A stretch of 63,810 bases of DNA from assembly GCA_021205755.1 (NCBI GenBank), contig JAJPWX010000113.1, positions 1 to 63,810 on the forward strand. The letters run 5' to 3'. Of this stretch, positions 8,200-16,516 are shown piece after piece. Position 1 is the first letter of the stretch. Every line of letters begins with the position of its first letter. The stretch is from Lachnospiraceae bacterium. GTDB taxonomy: Bacteria; Bacillota; Clostridia; Lachnospirales; Lachnospiraceae. The notes under the pieces are model-generated. The model saw nothing but the letters and a program-made list of their open reading frames with translations. It did no database searches and had not been told where the DNA came from. The translations under genes were made by a program, and so were the position numbers.

Positions 8200-8282
8200 G
8201 TTTTTAATTCATCCCGTGCAGAAAAACGATCCTGCATGATAGTCGGTGCGAAAGCCTGTCGGCCAACTACTCCCTTTTGATG
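8186..8282 (-). ncRNA. yybP-ykoY-like (manganese) riboswitch aptamer
   Basis: The 5' side on the minus strand reads caaaagggagtag (8267-8279) and the 3' side acaagacttttgcg (8188-8201). These match the hallmark segments of the yybP-ykoY class: a closing stem, then GGAGUAG in loop L1, and a 3' AAGA before the closing arm. Here the stem is CAAAAG/CTTTTG rather than the more usual CAAAGG/CCTTTG, a compensated change. Internal stems gttgg/ccgac and tgcag/ctgca fit the middle of the fold. In this class Mn2+ stabilises the aptamer and prevents termination, raising expression. The downstream genes are not the usual Mn exporters, which makes the placement unusual. Confidence 0.7.
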
Positions 8283-8288
8283 AACCAG

Positions 8289-8317
8289 ATTATACATCTT
8301 TGTTAATTTATTGTCAA
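8289..8317 (-). promoter_or_regulatory. Sigma-A promoter for the riboswitch transcript
   Basis: The minus strand carries TTGACA, a 17-bp spacer and TATAAT, a full consensus match. Transcription would begin at about 8281, just before the aptamer. With aptamer and terminator this makes a complete regulated leader. Confidence 0.85.
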
Positions 8318-8379
8318 TATGTTTTTTCGAAGATTTCAACTGATTTCAGCTGAAACTTGGCCGAATTCCGATATGTGCC

Positions 8380-8709
8380 TTAATGCCAGTTCTGCATAAT
8401 CGCGAGTATCTCAGCCTCGTAATCTCCGAAATTTGTGGTAAGGAGGGACCCGCTTGCGGGAGGATACCTTGCCACCTACGCACCTGCCCATCGCCGAAGG
8501 CGATTTAAATGCAGGTGCTCCATGTTCCGTCCTCCATGCCGCAGATTGGTCTCCACTCCGCGTTCTCCATCATCAAATTCCCAGATATGATAAGCAAGGC
8601 CACGATATTCAAAATCAATACTTCCACATCCGTCCTCTTCCGAATAACTATACTTCCAGCCCCGCTCCTCTATAAAAGAGCGAACCCGTTCCAAACGCTT
8701 TTCATCCAT
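8380..8709 (-). pseudogene. Unknown small protein gene interrupted by an in-frame palindromic insert
   Basis: Translation from 8709 gives MDEKRLERVRSFIEERGW and a conserved-looking core (GSIDFEYRGLAYHIWEF) to GRNME, then enters the insert and stops at 8476. After the insert the same frame resumes with NFGDYEAEILAIMQNWH and a natural stop at 8380. The flanks join to a coherent protein of about 80 residues. The insert is about 87 nt, again divisible by three, but carries stops. I do not recognise the function; it is a compact alpha/beta-looking protein without signal or membrane segment. Confidence 0.75.
8431..8517 (-). repeat. Hairpin-rich insertion D, about 87 nt
   Basis: It contains two nested palindromes. 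One lies at 8437-8473 (outer ggtaagg/ccttgcc with one wobble, inner cccgc/gcggg, loop tt). The other lies at 8480-8518 (outer gcacctgc/gcaggtgc, inner atcgcc/ggcgat, loop gaa, 6-nt bulge on the 3' side). A CTAC (GTAG on the minus strand) lies between them. The build matches insertions B and C although the bases differ. Confidence 0.75.
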
Positions 8710-8742
8710 ACTGTCAATCCTCCGTCAAAAATCTTGCTATAT

Positions 8743-9885
8743 TCATCCAACCACTTCCAACACCGCATCCACGGTCTGCTGCCACTGCTCCTCTCTGGAA
8801 ATCGAAGCGGTTCCATCCCCAGCCTGCTCTCCATAGAGGCCAAACCATGCATGACAGCCACCCTCTATACATATTTCGGTGTAATTTGTCGAATATTCTC
8901 TTCCAGCTTCGACCTTTTCCATGCTCAGGACACCATCATTGCTGCCATAAATGGAAAGCACCGCAAGATCTCCCAGGTCTTTTGTTGCATAAGCAGCCAA
9001 CAGGATAACGCCATCCAGCTTGTCTGTATTTCCTGCCGCATAAGACGCAGCCATTGCGCCTCCAAGAGAATGACCAGAGATATACCAATGCTCATAATCA
9101 TACTCTTCCATCACGTCATCGGCTCTGTTGATACCGAAAATAGCCATGTTGTAAGGCATCTCGAGTAAAAAGCAGTCCACGCCATTTTCCGCCAGCTTCA
9201 TCATCAGCGGTGCATATGCCGTATACTCAACCTTTGCTCCCGGATAGAAAATAATCGCGCTGTCCTCTCCTGCACCATCAAAAAAGAGTCCATTGTCTAT
9301 CTCGATTACCTCTACACTGCCGTTGCTTTCCAGATAGTCTGTGACTTTCGCATCAGCCCTGTAGTAATCACACGCATACCAGATCATCAGCACACCAAAC
9401 AAAATACAAAGCTGCGCTGCCAGATTTACCAGCTGCTCGATCCAGTTTGTGCGTTTACTCGAGGAATCCATCTTTGCACCAAGAATTCCCATCACAACAA
9501 ATCCGACGATAGCTAACAGAAACAGGATATTGCACGGAAATGAGGATATGTTTTTCCACAGTTCTGACAAGGACGGACGGCTGATAATCAGGGAAAGAAG
9601 AATCAGTACAAAACCGCCCGGCATCAGATAATGAAACTGCCTGTATAACAGTTGAATATCCTTATGTGCAGCAGCCAGTATTAATTTCCACAGGACTTTT
9701 CCAAGGCCAGCTATGATGCACAACAGTGCGCCGACCAAAAATATTGCTGAATGGTACATTGACGCAATCAGAGCTATTGAGATGCTGAAACATATGACCG
9801 GCAACGCATCTACAAGAGCCATTCCGAAAGATGCTTCAAGCTGTGTCTGATTCTTTTCTATCTTATTCGTCTCATCCGTTCCCAT
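8743..9885 (-). CDS. Membrane-anchored alpha/beta hydrolase
   Basis: The N-terminal half (to about residue 170) has some five hydrophobic segments (for example LFLLAIVGFVVMGILGAKM). The C-terminal half is an alpha/beta hydrolase: IIFYPGAKVEY precedes the oxyanion region, GHSLGGAMA holds the nucleophile Ser, SIYGSNDGVLS the acid, and GGCHAWFGLYG the His. The catalytic domain probably faces outside or lies at the membrane surface. I chose the ATG at 9885 because AAAGAGG abuts the ATG at 9894 but lies at a normal distance from this one. The substrate is unknown; such proteins act as esterases or lipases. It sits in the accessory region and appears intact. Confidence 0.75.
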   Translation of the reverse strand: MGTDETNKIEKNQTQLEASFGMALVDALPVICFSISIALIASMYHSAIFLVGALLCIIAGLGKVLWKLILAAAHKDIQLLYRQFHYLMPGGFVLILLSLIISRPSLSELWKNISSFPCNILFLLAIVGFVVMGILGAKMDSSSKRTNWIEQLVNLAAQLCILFGVLMIWYACDYYRADAKVTDYLESNGSVEVIEIDNGLFFDGAGEDSAIIFYPGAKVEYTAYAPLMMKLAENGVDCFLLEMPYNMAIFGINRADDVMEEYDYEHWYISGHSLGGAMAASYAAGNTDKLDGVILLAAYATKDLGDLAVLSIYGSNDGVLSMEKVEAGREYSTNYTEICIEGGCHAWFGLYGEQAGDGTASISREEQWQQTVDAVLEVVG

Positions 9886-9922
9886 AAAAATCATCCTCTT
9901 TCATACACAAAAATACGCGATT

Positions 9923-10618
9923 CTATTTCAAAAGCTTCTTTAACTGCGCTTCTGCTGCAAATGGATAGCTATGGCTTAAGTGTTCAAAAATCTTTTCCCG
10001 ACTTTCCTCCGGTTCTTCCTTATAATTCACGGTCACCATGTCATAGCCCCACAAGTCTTCTGGCTTTGAATAGACGCATACCGGCATTCCATATTCTCCG
10101 CCTCGCTTGTTTACCTTGCGGCGAAAGTCTTTAATCACCAGATAGGTCTGCATCTGAAGATCCGTCAGAATCCCGTTGAAGTTCTTTTCCCCACCTTTGC
10201 CGAAGCCGGCGCGTCTTTTCAGTTCCAGACCAATCAATTCATCCTGATCCTCAAAACAGTCCATGATCTTCTTACTGCGGATATTGGCCAGTTCATCATC
10301 CCATCTGGCATCAAAGTCATAGCCGTCTCTGCGGTAATTCGCGAAAACCGGAAACCATTCCAGGCTCACAAAAGCCGACTTTTTCCCGAAAAACTTTCCA
10401 TATGCGACTTCATGACTCCGTGTAATCAGCTCCCGCCATTCCCACGGGTCCTGTTCCGGATCACCCGTCCACCAGAAGAGATTCGAGGTATGTTCTTCCA
10501 CTGAAAAGCCTTCGATCTCATTCTTAAATAGTGGCAGAAAGCCGATCTCATTGATCCAGCTGATCAGATCGTGCCAACTGCGAATCCGCATGGGGTCGTT
10601 CCAGTCCATTCCGTACAT
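9923..10618 (-). CDS. AlkZ-related conserved protein
   Basis: The core contains RSWHDLISWINEIGFLPL, SLEWFPVFANYRRDGYDFDA, RRAGFGKGGEKNF and TDLQMQTYLVIKDFRRK. I associate these with proteins annotated as AlkZ-related, that is, distant relatives of the winged-helix DNA glycosylases that unhook interstrand crosslinks. This is recognition from memory; the catalytic QxQ motif of AlkZ is not obvious, so activity is unproven. The start at 10618 has GGAG eight bases upstream; an extension to 10681 would use weaker starts. It is the last intact gene before the spoIVB end of the operon. Confidence 0.6.
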   Translation of the reverse strand: MYGMDWNDPMRIRSWHDLISWINEIGFLPLFKNEIEGFSVEEHTSNLFWWTGDPEQDPWEWRELITRSHEVAYGKFFGKKSAFVSLEWFPVFANYRRDGYDFDARWDDELANIRSKKIMDCFEDQDELIGLELKRRAGFGKGGEKNFNGILTDLQMQTYLVIKDFRRKVNKRGGEYGMPVCVYSKPEDLWGYDMVTVNYKEEPEESREKIFEHLSHSYPFAAEAQLKKLLK

Positions 10619-10681
10619 AATCCATTCTCCATTTTCATTTGCCATAATTCTTTTTATCTTCTGTTCCTGCAAGAACAGCAA

Positions 10682-11217
10682 CAGTCCTTCCTCATAGATG
10701 TCCTGCTTCTTTCGTGATGCAATACTATCACAAATTCATCCATTCTTCCACAGACAAATAAAAATCAATGTACAATCAGCAGCACATAGCAATGACATTT
10801 TTTTCGACAAAAAAAGCCCGCAACCATCGAAACAGAAGATTTTCTTCAGCTGCAGAGTTCTCTCTGCGTCAGGTTTCTACCTTTATAAAAGCATCCGATC
10901 ACTGGATGCTTCGTAAGTCGTCCCAGTCCGTTCTTAATCGGAACCGTGTTCCTGGAAATCACCGGCAGCAGGACTTTATTTTTTTAGAGGTATACATAAT
11001 TCAGTGCAGAACCTACAATATTGTTTATAGATCTATTCAAAATTATCCTCTGCCAGAGCAGAGCTTCCGGAAGAATGGAAGTCATATAAGATATTGTTTT
11101 CCGGGATTCGCTTAATCATTCAAAAACGCATTTCGCTGCCGTTAGATTCCTTACGCAGCCCTGCGCATAAAAAAGGACGCATTGGATCGTCACCAACACG
11201 TTCTCTGCCTTCCTATA
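10682..11217. other. Intergenic stretch with decayed sequence, no supported gene
   Basis: About 540 bp with no convincing gene. It contains small inverted repeats (gcatcc/ggatgc around 10888-10906, and a gcagag/ctctgc hairpin near 10855-10870). A minus-strand frame reads like a fragment (NGLGRLTKHPVIGCFYKGRN) but has no start. In many relatives spo0A would lie here, next to spoIVB; nothing resembling it is visible in any frame. Confidence 0.5.
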
Positions 11218-12300
11218 TCAGTTTTGAACCATTTTTCTGAGAAAACACTGAAAAAAATCATGAATTTGTCGGTACGAGATATGCACAGACACGTGTGTCA
11301 CCGCACCGATGAGACGGCCATTCTGTATAATTGGTGAGCCGGACATTCCCTGCACAATGCCTCCGGTCTTCGCAAGAAGTACGGGATCGGTCACTTCGAG
11401 CACCATTCCCTTGTTGACATCGCTGCCATTTAAACGAATTTCTTTGATTTCTACCTCGTATTCCTGACAGGAACCATCGACCGTACACAGGATTACAGCC
11501 GTTCCCAACTCGATCTCCTGCCTGAGGGCAGTCTCATAAAGAGTCTGGTCTTCTATGGCCAATGAGAAGCCGGTGACGCGCCCAAAGATGCCATTCTCAC
11601 TGTTTTCCTCTATCGTGCCGATCTGGTAACTGCTGCTGTAGTGTATGATTCCGGACAGTTCCCCAGGTGACCCGGATTCGCCTTTGACCACAGAAACAAC
11701 CTCCGCATCATAGAGTGTGCCCTTCTGGATATTCAAAAGCTCGGCTGTATCAACGTCGCTGATGCCATGGCCGAGCGCTCCGAAATAGCCATCCTCATCG
11801 ACATAGGTAAGCGTACCGATTCCCTGCGTATCATTGCGCACCCAGATTCCGGCCCTGTATTCGCCTTCCGAATCCCTGACCGGGACTACCTGAAGACTGA
11901 TCTGCTCGCCCTGACGGTCGACATCCATGACCAGTGCTCCGCCGTCCGATTCCCGAATACAGGCGACCAGCTCCTCTTTGGTATTGACAGACGCTCCATT
12001 TACTGCCTGAATATAGTCGCCGGACTGCACAATATTTTCTGCCGGGCAGCAGGCGCTGCCATCCTCTGCCGTAATGGTTCCGGTATCTACGACAAACACG
12101 CCATCCGTCTCCAGATAAATCCCGATCGGCGTGCCGCCAACATAGACCTTCTTTCTTTCCGCCACGGATGCGCTGCTCTCCACCTGGCGTTCGGCCAATG
12201 TCATGTCCTGGAACACCGCCATTGCACAGAGTGCCAGAGCAAATACACTAAATAACAAAAGAGAGCAGACAAACCTTCTGTACTTTTTCCTGACATTCAT
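11218..12300 (-). CDS. spoIVB: SpoIVB sporulation serine peptidase, atypical C-terminus
   Basis: SpoIVB is secreted by the forespore and triggers sigma-K activation across the intermembrane space. An N-terminal membrane anchor (FVCSLLLFSVFALALCAM) is followed by a PDZ-like domain (GDYIQAVNG) and the S55 peptidase domain with catalytic His in ALGHGISDVD and Ser in GIVQGMSGSPII. The start at 12300 gives MNVRKKYRRF; the longer frame to 12372 is unlikely. After GAVTHV the family normally continues with an LVNDPTRGYGIF-like tail; here it reads SVHISYRQIHDFF. The end therefore looks altered by a small frameshift or a rearrangement. Downstream spo0A is absent. Confidence 0.85.
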   Translation of the reverse strand: MNVRKKYRRFVCSLLLFSVFALALCAMAVFQDMTLAERQVESSASVAERKKVYVGGTPIGIYLETDGVFVVDTGTITAEDGSACCPAENIVQSGDYIQAVNGASVNTKEELVACIRESDGGALVMDVDRQGEQISLQVVPVRDSEGEYRAGIWVRNDTQGIGTLTYVDEDGYFGALGHGISDVDTAELLNIQKGTLYDAEVVSVVKGESGSPGELSGIIHYSSSYQIGTIEENSENGIFGRVTGFSLAIEDQTLYETALRQEIELGTAVILCTVDGSCQEYEVEIKEIRLNGSDVNKGMVLEVTDPVLLAKTGGIVQGMSGSPIIQNGRLIGAVTHVSVHISYRQIHDFFQCFLRKMVQN

Positions 12301-12375
12301 CTTTTGCACCTCACAATCCTTCCAGATGCGTCGGGCGCAATTTTCGATTGAACAAAAAAACGCACACGACAAACA

Positions 12376-12432
12376 TTTGCCAGACCAGGCAGCATCGCCG
12401 CGTAATGGTCTGGCAAAGACCGATTTCGGTCT
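12376..12432. repeat. Two strong hairpins between recN and spoIVB
   Basis: A perfect 12-bp stem (tttgccagacca at 12376-12387 with its complement at 12406-12417) is followed at once by a 7-bp stem (agaccga/tcggtct, 12417-12432, loop tt). They lie in the 190-bp gap between the recN stop and the spoIVB start. On the minus strand there is no clean T-run directly after the stem, so they may modulate read-through or RNA stability, or be another member of the palindrome family. Confidence 0.6.
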
Positions 12433-12491
12433 CTGTTGTCAGTATGCGAACTTTTGTTGTAATTCACACTGGTAGTTTGTAACAGTTACAC

Positions 12492-14174
12492 TTATTTTTT
12501 CACTTTCGCCGCCAGTTCCTTCATCTCCCGCGCGTTTTCAAGCACTGCGTCGGTAATTTTTGCCCCGCCGAGGATTCTCGCCAATTCTTCGACGCTCTCT
12601 TCCTCGTTCAGCAGTCCAATGTTGGTCACAGTCTTGCTGTCGGCGGGCTTTTTTTCTATGATGTAATGGCGGTCTGCCATGGCTGCAATCTGGGCAAGAT
12701 GGGTGATACACAACACCTGATGGCTGGCCGCGATCACTGCCATTTTTTCGGAAACCTTCTGAGCAGTACGGCCGCTGATGCCAGTGTCGATCTCATCAAA
12801 AATCAGGGTTTCAATGTTGTCTTTATCCGCCATGACCGCTTTGATCGCCAGCATGATACGGGAAAGCTCGCCGCCGGAGGCCACAGCTCCAAGTGGGCGC
12901 ATCGGCAAACCCGGATTCATGGAAATCTGGAAGCAGATGGCGTCCAGGCCGTCTTCTCCTGGCTCCGGCAGTTCCTCAAAGGAAATCTCAAAACGTACAT
13001 CCAGGAAATTCAGGTCAACCAACGCGGCGCGAATCTGTTCCGCAAGAGATTTCGCGCAACGTTTGCGGATGGCCGATAGCTCCTGTGCAGTCGTAAACAG
13101 CTGTTTACGGCATTCGTCAAGCGTGCGGTGCAGTTTTTCCAGATAACCCTCATAGTCCATCAGGACTTCTACCCGCTCTTCCTTTTCCCGGCAGGCGGCA
13201 AGGATTTCTTCGATTGTATTGCCGTATTTCGTTTTCAGACGGTTGATCAGGTCCAGGCGCTCTTCCGTGTCATGCAGTGCCTGCGGATCAAAAACAAGGT
13301 TGTCCATGTATTCGGACAGACTGCGGTTGAATTCACCAATCAGGGATTCGATGTCCTCCAGCGTGCTTCCCAGTTCGCCGAGAGACGCATCATACCCGCG
13401 CACGGATGCCAGGGAGCGCGCAGCCCGCGCGATCTCATCCTCCGCACCGCTTCCATAGCTGCCCGCGCCCGTCAGGTTGCCTGCCTCGGAGAGCGCTTCC
13501 ATGATCTTCTGTCCGTTCGCCATCCGTCGATAGCTGTTCTCCAGCTCCTCGTCCTCCCCTGGCCGCAAGGCAGCGGATTGAATTTCCTGAATTTCATATT
13601 GCAGAAAGTCAAGTTCTTTCGTCCGATCCTTGCCGGAGGCAGAAGCCTGCTCCCATTCCCGCTTTGCCTTCTGATAGCGGTGATACTGCTTCGCGCAGGT
13701 CGAAAGCAGCGGTGCTGTCTCTTTTTTGGCAAAGGAATCAAGAATCGTCAGATGATTTTTCGCATACAGCAAAGACTGGTGTTCGTGCTGGCCATGGATA
13801 TCGATCAGCTCAGCAGAGAGTTTCCGCACAAAGGAGAGTGGCACGGTCTCTCCATTTATTTTGCTGGTGCTCCTGCCGCTTTTGTATTTTCGCGTCAGGA
13901 CAATCACGCCATCCTCGCAGGGCAGATCCTGCTCTTTAAGCATCTCCAGAACGTGCGGATTTTCCGTAGTAAACGTCAGCTCCACCAGCGCATAGTCTGC
14001 GTCCTCCGGCACGTAATCCTTGAAATTACCCGTGCCGAGCGCGATGTTAACCGATCCGATGACAATCGACTTGCCCGCGCCGGTCTCTCCGGTCATGATG
14101 TTCAGGCCGGGACCAAACTCTACCTCCGCTTCCCGGATCAGAGCCATGTTTTTTACATATAAGCTTGCCAGCAT
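12492..14174 (-). CDS. recN: DNA repair ATPase RecN
   Basis: SMC-like ATPase that organises broken DNA ends during double-strand-break repair. At 560 residues it has the family length. It has an N-terminal Walker A (TGETGAGKSIV), the central coiled-coil, the ABC-type signature region near ASGGELSRIMLAIK, and Walker B ETLIFDEIDTGISG. The start MLASLYVKNMALI is standard. It lies in the long leftward operon after argR, the usual order in Clostridia, with a gap of under 90 bp. Confidence 0.95.
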   Translation of the reverse strand: MLASLYVKNMALIREAEVEFGPGLNIMTGETGAGKSIVIGSVNIALGTGNFKDYVPEDADYALVELTFTTENPHVLEMLKEQDLPCEDGVIVLTRKYKSGRSTSKINGETVPLSFVRKLSAELIDIHGQHEHQSLLYAKNHLTILDSFAKKETAPLLSTCAKQYHRYQKAKREWEQASASGKDRTKELDFLQYEIQEIQSAALRPGEDEELENSYRRMANGQKIMEALSEAGNLTGAGSYGSGAEDEIARAARSLASVRGYDASLGELGSTLEDIESLIGEFNRSLSEYMDNLVFDPQALHDTEERLDLINRLKTKYGNTIEEILAACREKEERVEVLMDYEGYLEKLHRTLDECRKQLFTTAQELSAIRKRCAKSLAEQIRAALVDLNFLDVRFEISFEELPEPGEDGLDAICFQISMNPGLPMRPLGAVASGGELSRIMLAIKAVMADKDNIETLIFDEIDTGISGRTAQKVSEKMAVIAASHQVLCITHLAQIAAMADRHYIIEKKPADSKTVTNIGLLNEEESVEELARILGGAKITDAVLENAREMKELAAKVKK

Positions 14175-14261
14175 AGTATTCCCTCGTCTTCTGATTTCTA
14201 TCTGCCAAAAAATAATTATCTTTCATACATAAGAAACGCTTTTTAAACCATTTTGTTTCTC

Positions 14262-14714
14262 TCACTTTCCAACAATCCGGTGAATTTTTTCCATCACGAT
14301 CAGGGTGTCGTCTGTGCTGCGGTTCGCGCACATGATAGTATCGTCTCCGGCGATGCATCCGGCCACCTCCGCCCAGTGCATCGCGTCAATCGCTGCGGCG
14401 ACCGCCATCGCCATGCCGGAAACCGTCTTTACTACAAGGATATTTTGCGCCATTTCCATTGATACAAAACCTTCCTTGAGAACGCGCAGGTAGCGTTCTG
14501 CTGCCTCTGCGTTCTGCGGCTGCATCAGCGCATATTTCTGTCTGCCGTCAGCCAAAGAAATTTTTGTCAGCTTCAGCTCACGGATGTCCCGCGATACCGT
14601 CGCCTGTGTCACCTGGAAGCCCTCTGCTTTCAGGTACTCCGCCAGCTCCTCCTGTGTCTCAATCTCGTATTTTCCAATCAAATCAATGATCTTTGCGTGA
14701 CGTCCGATTTTCAT
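14262..14714 (-). CDS. argR: Arginine repressor ArgR/AhrC
   Basis: A 150-residue regulator of arginine metabolism. The N-terminal winged helix contains TQEELAEYLKAEGFQVTQAT followed by SRDIREL, the DNA-reading helix. The C-terminal hexamerisation and arginine-binding domain contains AGDDTIMCANRS (Asp residues that contact arginine). Its place between nadK and recN is a conserved Clostridia arrangement rather than a sign that it controls this operon. A small hairpin (gcagcc/ggctgc, about 14758-14773) lies just upstream. Confidence 0.95.
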   Translation of the reverse strand: MKIGRHAKIIDLIGKYEIETQEELAEYLKAEGFQVTQATVSRDIRELKLTKISLADGRQKYALMQPQNAEAAERYLRVLKEGFVSMEMAQNILVVKTVSGMAMAVAAAIDAMHWAEVAGCIAGDDTIMCANRSTDDTLIVMEKIHRIVGK

Positions 14715-14795
14715 GATAGGTTTACTCCTGACTGCTATAAAACGTTTTCACTGTCCGTGCAGCCTTTGGCTGCATTTTTCGGGTACTGGTCTCCG

Positions 14796-15656
14796 TCAAT
14801 TATTCATCTTTTCCCGCAGAATTTCCAGAAAACTTGTATTCTTAATCTTAATCAGCCGGGTCGCCTGCTTCGCCTTTGAAATGACGACACGGTCACCGGA
14901 ATGAAGCTTTACTGAAGTATCTCCGTCAAAAGTAGCCTCCGCTCCGTCCATATCTCTCGCATGACCGGAGCCAATCTCAACTACTACCTCGACATCATCC
15001 GGCAAAACGATCGGACGAGCGTTCATCGTATGCGGCGCAATCGGAGTCAACAGCAGCATGGAAGACGCCGGTTCCACGATCGGTCCCCCGGCGGAAAGGC
15101 TGTAACCGGTCGAACCGGTAGGAGTCGAGACGATAATCCCATCCGCAGCGTAGGAATAGAGAAAAACGCCATCGACGTAAATATTAATATCCACAACCCG
15201 CATTCGGCCGTTGCGGGAAATGACAATATCATTCAGTGCAATATCATTCATCAGGATCCGGTTCTGATGCCAGGCCGCGCCGTTTAACATCATCCGTTCC
15301 TCCGTCATGAATTCATCCGCAATCAATTTGTCCAGCACTTCCGGCAAATTCTTCCGCTCCACTTCCGCCAGATACCCCAGCGTCCCCATATTCACACCGA
15401 GAAGAGGCAGATGGCGCTCCACCAGATCTCGCGCTGCATGCAGCAGAGTGCCGTCGCCGCCGAGCACCAGTACACACTCAACGTCTTCCGGGAGCTGATT
15501 TGCATCAGTATAGCGGCACTGGCCGGGAGCGGCCATGCCGGAACATTCCCGCAGATAGCAGGTCTTGCCCCGTTCTGAAAAATAAGAGCAGATAAAATTC
15601 GCGGTCTCAGCGCCGGGGTCCTTTAGTTCATTCGAGATGACGTAAAAAGTGTTCAA
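14796..15656 (-). CDS. nadK: NAD kinase
   Basis: Phosphorylates NAD to NADP. The signature GGDGTLLHAAR (about residue 66) and the conserved STPTGSTGYSLSAGGP loop are present, and GVNMGTLGYLAEVE follows the first as in other NAD kinases. Length (286) is normal. It lies 28 bp after tlyA and about 80 bp before argR in the operon. Soluble cytoplasmic enzyme; no unusual feature. Confidence 0.95.
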   Translation of the reverse strand: MNTFYVISNELKDPGAETANFICSYFSERGKTCYLRECSGMAAPGQCRYTDANQLPEDVECVLVLGGDGTLLHAARDLVERHLPLLGVNMGTLGYLAEVERKNLPEVLDKLIADEFMTEERMMLNGAAWHQNRILMNDIALNDIVISRNGRMRVVDINIYVDGVFLYSYAADGIIVSTPTGSTGYSLSAGGPIVEPASSMLLLTPIAPHTMNARPIVLPDDVEVVVEIGSGHARDMDGAEATFDGDTSVKLHSGDRVVISKAKQATRLIKIKNTSFLEILREKMNN

Positions 15657-15684
15657 GGGGGCTCCTTTCCTGGGAGTGAGCGAC

Positions 15685-16494
15685 TCAGTCCAAAGTCATA
15701 TGGGCTTCAGATACTATTTTTGAAATACCGTTTTCGGCACCAGAGTTTCCTATTGGTTCGCTATTTTTCTTCAGCCACACCAGATACTCGATGTTCCCCT
15801 CAGGTCCTTTGACCGGAGAATAGGTGAGGGCGATGGCTGGCAGCCCGATGGTAGAAGCATAGTCGATAACTTTGCGAATGACTTCTTCGTGTACCTGCGG
15901 GTCTCTGACAACGCCTTTTTTGCCGACTTTTTCGCGTCCGGCTTCGAATTGGGGCTTGATCAGGCAGACGATGTCGCCAGTCTCAGCCATCAGGTTTTGC
16001 ACGGGAGCGAGCACTTTGGTCAGGGAAATGAAGGAGACATCAATGGAGACGAAGGACGGCGGCTCTTCAATGTCTTCCGGGACGACATAGCGGATATTGG
16101 TCCGCTCCATACAGACGACGCGCGGGTCGTTGCGCAGTCCCCAGTCAAGCTGGCCATGACCGACGTCGACGGCATATACTTTCAGCGCGCCGTTCTGGAG
16201 CATGCAGTCAGTAAAGCCTCCGGTAGATGCGCCAACATCCATACAGACTTTCCCCTCTGGTGTTATACCTGGAAAGGTCTGCATCGCTTTTTCCAGTTTG
16301 AGACCGCCGCGGCTCACATAGCGGAGCTTGCCGCCTTTTACTGTGATTTCGGCTGTTGTATCAATCATGGTACCGGCTTTGTCTTCGCGCTGCCCGCCGA
16401 CCAGAACTTCTCCTGCCATGATCAATGCTTTCGCTTTTTCCCGCGAGGGCGCGAGCCCTTGCTGTACAAGTAAAATGTCCAGGCGTTCTTTCAT
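15685..16494 (-). CDS. tlyA: TlyA-family 2'-O-methyltransferase (RNA)
   Basis: An S4 RNA-binding domain (RLDILLVQQGLAPSREKAK) at the N-terminus is followed by an FtsJ-like SAM methyltransferase domain (VCMDVGASTGGFTDCMLQNG, SAM-binding). TlyA enzymes methylate ribose in 16S and 23S rRNA and affect capreomycin sensitivity. The catalytic-type residues (Lys in the S4-MTase region, Asp in VSIDVSFIS, Lys in CLIKPQFEAG) are present. The last 28 residues after LVWLKK form an extra tail (NSEPIGNSGAENG) not expected in the family. It sits between dxs and nadK. Confidence 0.9.
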   Translation of the reverse strand: MKERLDILLVQQGLAPSREKAKALIMAGEVLVGGQREDKAGTMIDTTAEITVKGGKLRYVSRGGLKLEKAMQTFPGITPEGKVCMDVGASTGGFTDCMLQNGALKVYAVDVGHGQLDWGLRNDPRVVCMERTNIRYVVPEDIEEPPSFVSIDVSFISLTKVLAPVQNLMAETGDIVCLIKPQFEAGREKVGKKGVVRDPQVHEEVIRKVIDYASTIGLPAIALTYSPVKGPEGNIEYLVWLKKNSEPIGNSGAENGISKIVSEAHMTLD

Positions 16495-16516
16495 CGATTG
16501 CTATTCCTCATTTCTA

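Noticed and set aside
10682-11217. tRNA or rRNA gene in the gap
   Set aside because: The small inverted repeats do not fold into a cloverleaf and no rRNA-like conserved block is present.
14758-14773. Terminator between nadK and argR
   Set aside because: The gcagcc/ggctgc stem has its T-run on the plus strand, against the direction of the operon, and no plus gene precedes it.
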